A stretch of DNA of 19,434 bases, taken from NCBI GenBank assembly GCA_004297575.1, contig SCSR01000004.1:1-19434 (forward strand), read 5' to 3'. The notes beneath the pieces are model-generated. The model was not told the origin of the DNA. It did not search any database and saw nothing but the letters and a program-made list of their open reading frames with translations. Source of the DNA: an archaeon (GTDB lineage Archaea; Aenigmatarchaeota; Aenigmatarchaeia; CG10238-14; SCSR01). A program made the translations under genes and the position numbers. Shown here one piece after another: positions 5,767 to 12,670 of the stretch; the first letter of the stretch is position 1; each line of letters opens with the position of its first letter.

Positions 5767-7317
5767 ATGAGAAAGATAAAGCTGGATGAATGGGACAAAT
5801 ATTTCCTAGTGTTCCTCGCAGCATTTACGGTAATCTCATTGGCCATGATCCAAACGCCGCCAACACCTGACGAGGGGACGCACAGCCTTATAGCACTCTT
5901 TTTCCGTGATTTGTTTTCAGACCTAACAAGGCATCCGACAATATCCTTCTCCAGCATATACAACTATACAATATCCTATCTGGTGCATTACCCCAAACTT
6001 TCGCTCTATTACCCGCCGCTCTTGCATATCATCATATCCTTTTTCTATATCGTCCTTGGCACGTCATTCTTCACCGGTAGGCTGGTTGTCCTTTTATTTG
6101 CTTTGGGAACACTGGCGATACTATACAAACTTGCAAAAAGATTTTTTGGCAACAAGGTGGCTTTATTGTCAGCAATACTTTTTTCAGTGATGCCATTGGT
6201 GTTCTATGATTCGATCACTGTGATGACCGATATACCGTATACATTCTTTTTCCTTATCTCGATGTATCTTTTCCTAGAAGCATTCGAGTCCAAGCAGAGA
6301 AAATATTTCGTGCTGGCAGCTGTGTTTGCTGCGCTTGCATTCTTTACAAAATGGAATGCGATACTTATCGTGCCGATAATATTTGCCTATGCGTTGTTCA
6401 GGAAAAGGAGCCAGATGAAAAACGTGGTACTTTCGGCATTTCTGGTTTTCCTTATAATATCGCCATACCTTGTCGTAATGTGGAAGACAGGCCTTGCTTC
6501 AATACCATTTATTTCATCTCTTCAAGTGTCAGCTACAGCAAAACAGGATCCCCAGTTTACTACTCCCCAAGGATGGGCATATTATCTGGATGCACTTTCA
6601 ACATACTATTTCACGTTGCCTCTGTTCATAGCATCCATCATCGCCCTGATATTCTACATAAACGACAGAGGCAAGTATTGGGAATTGCTGGTCATTTGGA
6701 TTTTGGCATATTATGTGTTTTTTACAATACTTTCCAACAAGGAACCAAGGTATATGATGCCATTGCTACCGGCATTGCTGATTCCACTGTCATCATTCAT
6801 GGTATTGCAGAGAAAGGTACTGATACCCGTCCTCATAATATCATTTGCGCTACTATTCTCGTCAACATGGGGTCTCGTCTCGCAGGCGTTTTATTACAAC
6901 CCTGACTTCCAAACAGTTGCAGTAGAGACATTGCAATCCAAAGGCAATGTGTTATTGGCAACAGAACCTAGCTGGTTCTATTCTTCACAGTTTATTTTCA
7001 CACTGGCAAGCATGGATAACAATATGTCAAAATTCGTTTACAGGTCATGTTCGCCAATTTCAGACAAATTATTTTCAGATTATGGAATAAAATATGTAAT
7101 AGTGTCCGAGCCGACTGACAGGGACATTGAGAATATGCGATTGGTTGAATCTACAAGCAATCTGGTGTTTGAAAACAAGTTCACAACTAGCACCACGAAT
7201 GTCTCACTATACAATTACAACAATTACACACCACAGAAGCAGTATTGTAATTTCGTATGTGTGCTCAACAATACCATATGCACGGATTATGTGAATCCCA
7301 GCGATGCATTAAAATAA
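5767..7317 (+). CDS. GT39/PMT-like polytopic membrane glycosyltransferase (first)
   Basis: This 516-residue GT-C enzyme is related to the PMT_2/ArnT-like group, which uses polyprenyl-phosphate sugars outside the membrane. After the first membrane helix (about 13-30) the first external loop carries TPPTPDEGTHS (30-40); Asp35-Glu36 is the expected catalytic acidic pair. YYPPLLH (81-87) and VMTDIPY (152-158) are further family motifs. About ten hydrophobic segments run to residue 375. A polar C-terminal domain of about 140 residues follows. It has all four cysteines of the protein (428, 494, 498, 505) and several N-x-S/T sequons. The ATG at 5767 follows GAGG. It is the first gene of a + strand run with a GT4 transferase and the flippase. 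The sugar it transfers is unknown. Confidence 0.85.
   Translation: MRKIKLDEWDKYFLVFLAAFTVISLAMIQTPPTPDEGTHSLIALFFRDLFSDLTRHPTISFSSIYNYTISYLVHYPKLSLYYPPLLHIIISFFYIVLGTSFFTGRLVVLLFALGTLAILYKLAKRFFGNKVALLSAILFSVMPLVFYDSITVMTDIPYTFFFLISMYLFLEAFESKQRKYFVLAAVFAALAFFTKWNAILIVPIIFAYALFRKRSQMKNVVLSAFLVFLIISPYLVVMWKTGLASIPFISSLQVSATAKQDPQFTTPQGWAYYLDALSTYYFTLPLFIASIIALIFYINDRGKYWELLVIWILAYYVFFTILSNKEPRYMMPLLPALLIPLSSFMVLQRKVLIPVLIISFALLFSSTWGLVSQAFYYNPDFQTVAVETLQSKGNVLLATEPSWFYSSQFIFTLASMDNNMSKFVYRSCSPISDKLFSDYGIKYVIVSEPTDRDIENMRLVESTSNLVFENKFTTSTTNVSLYNYNNYTPQKQYCNFVCVLNNTICTDYVNPSDALK
7309..7316 (+). promoter_or_regulatory. Candidate TATA box of the GT4 gene
   Basis: TTAAAATA is centred about 24 bases before the ATG at 7336 and overlaps the stop codon of the preceding GT39-like gene. 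No Shine-Dalgarno is visible before 7336, which fits a leaderless start. It is weak evidence on its own. Confidence 0.33.
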
Positions 7318-7335
7318 GCCTGCCTAATAATTTTT

Positions 7336-8430
7336 ATGAGAGTCTGTTTTATTGGCAAATACCAACCAGGCAGTAGCATGGCTGGCGGGATTGAAAAGTA
7401 TGCTGACGATTTGACGAGCTGCGGCAAGGCAGATTTCAAACCGATATATTTCGGCAATTCCAAAGGCAACATGCCAGTGAAATTTACCGTTTTAGAAGCG
7501 CCATTCTCGTCGCCCAAGCTTTTTTTAGAAACATTGTCGAAAACAAAATCTGATATAATACACATCAACATACCTAACCCATTTTCAGAAATAATGCTTC
7601 TTTTGCATATTCTTTTGCATGGGAATAGGCAGAAAATAGTTGCGACGTACCACGCCGATGCTCCTCACTATACACTAACCAGTTATTTCGCAGATGCACT
7701 TAGGATGGTATGGCTGATGCCGTTGCTCATGCTGTCTGATAAGATAATATCTACAAGCCAGAGATATGCTGAAAGCTCGTTTGCACTGAGACCATTCATG
7801 AACAAGGTGATGGTAATACCTTTGGGCGTAGATACGAAAAAAGTTCCTATAAGGAAAACTGTGGCGATGAAATCACGTAATAGGAAAATAATTTTCATCG
7901 GAAGGCTATACAGGTACAAGGGATTGGATGTATTGCTCGACGCTTTCAATGAGGTTGCCGGGAAAATTGATGATGTTGAACTTTTTATTGTAGGCACAGG
8001 ACCGATGAAAGATATGTTGGTTGATATGTCCAAGCGATTGGGAATAGAAGACAGTGTGACATTTACGGATAGGTTAGGTGAAGCAGAAAAAAACCAGCTG
8101 CTAAAGGAGTCTGACATATTTATTTTACCATCGGTAAACAGAGGAGAGGCTTTCGGAGTATCGCAGCTTGATGCAATGTATTTCAGCAAACCTGTGATAT
8201 CAACCGATATCAATGGCAGTGGCGTTTCATTTGTGAATAAGGATGGCAAGACTGGGCTGGTGGTCGAACCGAACAACCCTCGGCAGCTTGCTGATGCGAT
8301 GATCAAGCTGTTGAAAGATGATAGTTTGAGAATGAAGATGGGCGTGAACGGTAAGAAAAGAGTGTTAAGATATTTCACGCGGGATATAATGGTAAAGAAA
8401 ACGTTAGATGTTTACAAGAGTCTGGTTTGA
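7336..8430 (+). CDS. GT4-family glycosyltransferase (GT-B fold)
   Basis: This 364-residue cytoplasmic or membrane-associated retaining glycosyltransferase starts MRVCFIGKYQPGSSMAGGIEKY, with the GG-x-E-x-Y loop of GT4 enzymes. It has HINIPNPFSE (76-85), VATYHADAPHY (102-112) and VIPLGVDTKKV (160-170) in the usual order. The C-terminal Rossmann domain shows FIGRLYRYKGLDVLLDAF (187-204), with Arg190 and Lys195 at the expected phosphate-binding positions. The E-x7-E motif region reads EAFGVSQLD (271-279), so the second Glu is replaced by Asp279. The 18-base gap from the previous gene has no Shine-Dalgarno. The stop overlaps the flippase start, so the two are coupled. It probably adds one residue of the lipid-linked glycan before it is flipped. 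Confidence 0.9.
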   Translation: MRVCFIGKYQPGSSMAGGIEKYADDLTSCGKADFKPIYFGNSKGNMPVKFTVLEAPFSSPKLFLETLSKTKSDIIHINIPNPFSEIMLLLHILLHGNRQKIVATYHADAPHYTLTSYFADALRMVWLMPLLMLSDKIISTSQRYAESSFALRPFMNKVMVIPLGVDTKKVPIRKTVAMKSRNRKIIFIGRLYRYKGLDVLLDAFNEVAGKIDDVELFIVGTGPMKDMLVDMSKRLGIEDSVTFTDRLGEAEKNQLLKESDIFILPSVNRGEAFGVSQLDAMYFSKPVISTDINGSGVSFVNKDGKTGLVVEPNNPRQLADAMIKLLKDDSLRMKMGVNGKKRVLRYFTRDIMVKKTLDVYKSLV

Positions 8431-9929
8431 TGGTATCAAAATTGTCAGAAAAGGTCATATCCAATACAACTTACCTTACATTGGACTGGGTGATTGCAAC
8501 AGTATTCTCATTACTGTATTGGATAATCGTAGGCAAGTTTCTGTCGCCAGAGAATTACGGAATAGTGTCAACGGTAAACGGTCTGGTGCCATTCGTGTCC
8601 ATGATAAGCATGCTAGGCCTAAGCCTCGCAATAATGAAACTGGTTCCCGAATATAGCGTCAACCAGAGAAACAAAATAAAACCGATAGTGAGGTTCTCTC
8701 TCAAGATAATAGCTTTGACAAATATAGCCATCGCAATAACATTCGTTGCATTCTCAAGTCAACTCTCGTCTATTTTCAAAATAGATACAGTCACAGTAAT
8801 ACTATCTGCCATAGGCATAATTTCCATGTCTTTCTTTTACATGTCAGGATCTGTCATATACGGTCTACAGAACATGAAAAAATATTTCACGTCCGATCTT
8901 TTTGGTCAGATCGCCAAGGTCATAATAACCATATCTATGATGTATTTTGGGTTCCTGTTTTACGGTCCTGTTGTAGGCCTGATAGCAGGATTTGCGGTAT
9001 CGTTGATTTTCAGGTTCGATATGGAATGGCTTTCAGGTAACTCGTCGAGATTCGACAGCAGTGTTCTGTTCGAGTATGCAAAGCCAGGCATAATATTCAT
9101 ACTCATATCATCAGTCTTCACTTACTACCAGTACTTTATACTGCCGATAGTACAAGACCAATTTACAACCGGATTGTTTTCTGTGGCGTTGAGGATAACT
9201 ACATTGATATCAATGGTACCAGCAGTACTAATCAGCGGGCTATTTCCAGTATTGTCGGGACTTTCTGCCATAAAAGCTGGTCAGCGACATCAAGGATTCC
9301 TCGTAGGTAGCATGTCAAGATACACGTTGTTTGCAATAGTCCCACTAGTCGCGTTCTCTATAATTTTCGCAAAGCATTTGGTCATTCTGTTTTCACAGCC
9401 GCAGTACGTGGCAGCCGCATCACTCTTCCCAATACTTGCAATAGCGTCCATGATATACGGGATGGGCAACATGTATACACAGGCACTATACGCTATCAAG
9501 AAGCCAAAAATCTTCCGAAATGTGGCGATAGCATCTCTAGTCACATTCGTAGCAACATCAATACCATTCGCATACTTTTATTCGTCATTTGGATTATCAA
9601 TCTCGTATCTTTTATCCGCGTTCATACTGTTTATCCTGAGCTTCATATTCCTTAGAAAAAATGTCCCACTATACACAAACCCGTACAGCATAATAAAAAT
9701 TATCATAGCAACCGCGATTTTTTCACTAATCCTAATCGTATCCGAATTTATCAGTATCCCACTAGCCAGAGTCGCGGCAATAATACTTTCATTCCCTGCT
9801 TACATTTTTGTTCTACGTCTGCTAAAGTTCTATAATGAGCAGGATGTCAAGATATTGAAGTTCATTGGACACAAAGTGCCTATTGTCAGAAGACCATTGG
9901 ATGCCATAGCAGACATGATTTCAAAGTAG
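8430..9929 (+). CDS. Wzx/MATE-like oligosaccharide flippase
   Basis: This 499-residue polytopic membrane protein is of the polysaccharide-biosynthesis (Wzx/RfbX, MVF) type, with about 12-14 hydrophobic segments spread over its whole length. It would move the lipid-linked glycan across the membrane. The N-terminus, with SNTTYLTLDWVIATVFSLLY then VGKFLSPENYGIVS, has the typical first two helices and the P-E-x-Y-G turn of the family. Ser-Gly-rich helices, EYAKPGIIF at the start of the second half, and GMGNMYTQALYAIKKP also fit. The ATG at 8430 overlaps the TGA stop of the GT4 gene; an in-frame TTG one codon earlier is possible. Its 3' end overlaps the convergent Alg7-like gene by 9 bases. Glycan specificity is not visible. 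Confidence 0.9.
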   Translation: MVSKLSEKVISNTTYLTLDWVIATVFSLLYWIIVGKFLSPENYGIVSTVNGLVPFVSMISMLGLSLAIMKLVPEYSVNQRNKIKPIVRFSLKIIALTNIAIAITFVAFSSQLSSIFKIDTVTVILSAIGIISMSFFYMSGSVIYGLQNMKKYFTSDLFGQIAKVIITISMMYFGFLFYGPVVGLIAGFAVSLIFRFDMEWLSGNSSRFDSSVLFEYAKPGIIFILISSVFTYYQYFILPIVQDQFTTGLFSVALRITTLISMVPAVLISGLFPVLSGLSAIKAGQRHQGFLVGSMSRYTLFAIVPLVAFSIIFAKHLVILFSQPQYVAAASLFPILAIASMIYGMGNMYTQALYAIKKPKIFRNVAIASLVTFVATSIPFAYFYSSFGLSISYLLSAFILFILSFIFLRKNVPLYTNPYSIIKIIIATAIFSLILIVSEFISIPLARVAAIILSFPAYIFVLRLLKFYNEQDVKILKFIGHKVPIVRRPLDAIADMISK

Positions 9930-10949
9930 CATGCTTGTTAGAATAGGTATCAGTGAGAATGCTGTTTGAATGGCCATGAATATTACGACTATCTGCCATT
10001 CCTTAAACCTGCCAAGGTTCATGACGATGTGTGTCAATGACCATATGTTCTTGCCGTACCTTGATTTTATTGTCCCATCGCTTTGCAGCAACCCCATGTC
10101 AGCAGGGAATCCGCCAAGCCTATATCGTGAATAGAATTTCAGCATAGCCTGTATGAAGAATGGTATCATCGTTATGATTGCAGCTGCTTCAATACCACCA
10201 AGTATCGCGCCTATTGCTACCACCGAGCCCATCAGGTATTGTATGCTGTCTCCAGGCAGGATTTTTGCAGGGTAGAAGTTGTACCTGAGAATTGCGAGAA
10301 GCGATGCTGATGCAGTAAAGAATATTATCGAAGACAAGAGCTTGCCATGCATCAATGCGAACAATCCTAGTGAGAATGTATAGACAAGTCCCATACCAGC
10401 TTCTATACCATTGAATCCGCCTAGCATGTTGACCATGTTGCTTGAGACTACTATTGCCAATGGAACTACCAACAGCGGGTATAGTATGCCTATGTTGACA
10501 GATCCAACCAGCGGCAAGGTCAGCACGGTATCGCCTGCCATTATTGCCATCATAGGAATTGCAGCTGGGATAGTCAGCAAAACTTTCTGCCATACCTTCA
10601 GTCCTTTCTTCCCTTCGTTGTATTTTTTCGAGTTTACCTGTGAGGAATTGATGTCGTCCAAGAAACCGCCGAACATCACGAGGATTATGCTTGTGAGTGC
10701 GGCGAATACATATGTTGAATGAGTATAGTTGCCGTATACGAATACTTGCACGAAGATGTAGAATAACAGGCTCCCTACAACGCCAGCAGCGACAGGCACA
10801 CCTATTGATTGGGGAACCAATGGCTCGCCTCTCTTATGTATATCCCTTGTCGTGATACCAACAAGCTTGAAGTATCTTATAGCAAACGGAGTGATTGCCA
10901 TTGTTATAACAAACGAAATGACTATTGCCGCAATTTCGGACAGCACCAT
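9921..10949 (-). CDS. Alg7/DPAGT1-like UDP-GlcNAc:dolichyl-phosphate GlcNAc-1-phosphate transferase
   Basis: This 342-residue, roughly ten-helix membrane enzyme is of the MraY/WecA/Alg7 superfamily and would start the lipid-linked glycan on dolichyl phosphate. It looks closer to eukaryotic Alg7 than to MraY. The N-terminal loop reads GITTRDIHKRGEPLVPQSIG (31-50), like the Alg7 G-K-D-x-x-K...P-E-S-x-G loop. Next come GGFLDDINSS (94-103) with Asp98-Asp99, NMVNMLGGFNGIEAG (171-185), and NFYPAKILPGDSIQYLMGS (224-242), like the eukaryotic N-W-Y-P...G-D-T motif. RYRLGGFPADMG (275-286) lies at the last cytoplasmic loop. A TTTATAA box 25 bases upstream sits inside the end of the GT39-like gene ahead of it. 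AglH is the archaeal name for such enzymes; the donor sugar is inferred. Confidence 0.87.
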   Translation of the reverse strand: MVLSEIAAIVISFVITMAITPFAIRYFKLVGITTRDIHKRGEPLVPQSIGVPVAAGVVGSLLFYIFVQVFVYGNYTHSTYVFAALTSIILVMFGGFLDDINSSQVNSKKYNEGKKGLKVWQKVLLTIPAAIPMMAIMAGDTVLTLPLVGSVNIGILYPLLVVPLAIVVSSNMVNMLGGFNGIEAGMGLVYTFSLGLFALMHGKLLSSIIFFTASASLLAILRYNFYPAKILPGDSIQYLMGSVVAIGAILGGIEAAAIITMIPFFIQAMLKFYSRYRLGGFPADMGLLQSDGTIKSRYGKNIWSLTHIVMNLGRFKEWQIVVIFMAIQTAFSLIPILTSMLL

Positions 10950-10957
10950 AAGAATTA

Positions 10958-12592
10958 TTAAGCGTTCACCTTATAAACGATTGTGCCATCACATCCGCCT
11001 TGCTGCAGGCACTGGCTAAGTTCAGGGCCATTCTCGTAAACTTTTACGAATGTCTGGCTATTGCTATCAAGCATCTGTATGAACGACAACGGATAGTTCC
11101 CTGCATATCCCCTGTTCTGCGGGTCTATGCTGAATTTTTGCACAAAGATGTAATTTATGTCATTCTCTTTCAGCACCTTGAGCTCATATGACGCGTTAGG
11201 CGCCAACAACACATCCGGCATGTTAGTAGCCATGTTGCGCCTGCAATTATAGACGGCATTGTGACCCCACACTGTATACAGTCTGGCGTTCTCAGGCGTG
11301 TTGTCTTTTATCCAGTCGCATGCCTCGAAAAACGCCGGGGAGAACTGTTTTATCGTATTCATTGTTGGCAGTTTTTGTTGCAGGTTCGTGTAAGCTAGGA
11401 AAATCACAAACACAAAAATTACTAGGGCAACATGCTTCTGGTATTTCCTGACGAGGACGTATAATTCGTCCCAGAAAACCGATGCTGATAACGCAAGCAT
11501 CGGAGCAAACATCAGTGTGTATCTTGACAGGTCCTCTGACCTTTCGTATGTGGAGATAAACAGAACAACGAGCATGAGCAAAATCATGCCGATTGGCAAC
11601 GATAATCTTTCCTTACGCGCAAATAATATCACCACTCCGGCTGCAACACTTAATATGAAGACATTGACTATGAAATTGTTGCCATAAGCGAAATCCAGGT
11701 AAGAAACAATGCCGAGGTTTATCACGGTCTGTTCCGTACCGGTAGGTATGGCCTGTCCAACAAACGATGCTTGTGATGCCATATTGTTAACATCACACCC
11801 CTCAACGTTCCACATCTTGAAGTACCTGTTAATCATAGGTAGCGTAAAGCATGCAGGAGCATTGTAAAGTGCAATGTTTCTTATGATGTAAGGTGCAAGC
11901 AGCGCAATCATGATTGCAAGCAATGGTCCATATTTCCACAATGCTAGTTTGAGCTTGCCGTCTTTTGCAACCTCGTAAAGAAGCATTACGAATACCAATG
12001 CGTATGCACCGAGCGCTACTTGGTTGGTCATAAGTGCCAAAAATGCGAAGACACCAGACAAATAAAAGTACTTTCTGTTACCTAGCTTCTCTGACAATAC
12101 GAATGTGAAGAAGAACAGTGTAAAGTAAAACACCGACAGCATAGAATAGTACAAAAGCACGCTGTATGTTACCATTGATGGAAGAGCTACTGTTATGACC
12201 GAAGCCAATAGTCCCATGTTTGGGTTGTACAGTTTCCTTACGAACAGGTAGACAGATAATCCTATCAACAAACTTATCAACGGTGTCATTATCTTCAGCG
12301 CAATCTCGCTCATTCCGGAAAAAAGGAGGAAAGATGCCTGCAACGTGTTCCACATAGGCGGTCTCCAATAGCCTGTCATTATCTGCGGAGTAGCCTCAAA
12401 CGGCACCCATTTTGGATAGTCGAGATGCGATGCCATCCATACAGCCATCTCTGCATGGAAACCCTCGTCACCGAAAACTATTGGGGAGATCATTGATACC
12501 TGAAGCTCCATGATGAAGAACGCGAGCAAAATCACAAGCGTTGCAATGAGAGCCGGTTTCCTTACCTTGAACGAAACTGTCTTATCTTCCAC
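10958..12592 (-). CDS. GT39/PMT-like polytopic membrane glycosyltransferase (second)
   Basis: This 544-residue GT-C protein has the first external loop PIVFGDEGFHAEMAVWM (37-53), with Asp42-Glu43 as the likely catalytic pair, followed by YWRPPMWNTLQ (75-85). About ten to twelve hydrophobic segments run to residue 400, followed by an outside C-terminal domain of about 145 residues. That domain begins CDWIKDNTPENARLYTVWGH (425-444), which resembles the stretch around the WWDPG motif of the neighbouring AglB. All six cysteines (248, 266, 425, 450, 528, 534) fall in predicted outside parts. The start is GTG at 12592: the nearby ATG is out of frame, and ATTTAAAT lies 25 bases upstream. It ends eight bases before the Alg7-like gene, so the two form a minus-strand pair. 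It probably adds a sugar from a Dol-P donor. Confidence 0.82.
   Translation of the reverse strand: MEDKTVSFKVRKPALIATLVILLAFFIMELQVSMISPIVFGDEGFHAEMAVWMASHLDYPKWVPFEATPQIMTGYWRPPMWNTLQASFLLFSGMSEIALKIMTPLISLLIGLSVYLFVRKLYNPNMGLLASVITVALPSMVTYSVLLYYSMLSVFYFTLFFFTFVLSEKLGNRKYFYLSGVFAFLALMTNQVALGAYALVFVMLLYEVAKDGKLKLALWKYGPLLAIMIALLAPYIIRNIALYNAPACFTLPMINRYFKMWNVEGCDVNNMASQASFVGQAIPTGTEQTVINLGIVSYLDFAYGNNFIVNVFILSVAAGVVILFARKERLSLPIGMILLMLVVLFISTYERSEDLSRYTLMFAPMLALSASVFWDELYVLVRKYQKHVALVIFVFVIFLAYTNLQQKLPTMNTIKQFSPAFFEACDWIKDNTPENARLYTVWGHNAVYNCRRNMATNMPDVLLAPNASYELKVLKENDINYIFVQKFSIDPQNRGYAGNYPLSFIQMLDSNSQTFVKVYENGPELSQCLQQGGCDGTIVYKVNA
10971..10977 (-). promoter_or_regulatory. Internal candidate TATA box of the Alg7-like gene
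   Basis: On the minus strand this reads TTTATAA, centred 25 bases before the ATG at 10949. It lies inside the last codons of the upstream GT39-like gene. It would allow the Alg7-like gene its own leaderless transcript. Confidence 0.48.
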
Positions 12593-12613
12593 ATTAATGC
12601 TTATGCGTTTTGG

Positions 12614-12621
12614 ATTTAAAT
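12614..12621 (-). promoter_or_regulatory. Candidate TATA box of the second GT39-like gene
   Basis: ATTTAAAT is centred about 25 bases before the GTG start at 12592 in the 78-base region divergent from aglB. The spacing fits a leaderless transcript and supports the GTG start. Confidence 0.48.
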
Positions 12622-12633
12622 TAGCTATAATTC

Positions 12634-12639
12634 TTATAC
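12634..12639 (+). promoter_or_regulatory. Candidate TATA box of aglB
   Basis: TTATAC lies about 34 bases before the ATG at 12671. This would leave a short leader of roughly eight bases with AAAGG (12659-12663) partly within it. The match is moderate, and the neighbouring AT-rich DNA gives other options. Confidence 0.3.
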
Positions 12640-12670
12640 TTGCCTAATCAATTTTAACAAAGGCATTGTC

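Noticed and set aside
7683..8378. Minus-strand open frame of 231 codons
   Set aside because: It is antisense to the GT4 gene, whose motifs are intact; the translation is Ser/Leu-rich with no domain and no promoter or ribosome binding site.
8893..8915. Small inverted repeat CGATC...GATCG
   Set aside because: It has only five-base arms and lies inside the flippase coding sequence; chance is the simplest explanation.
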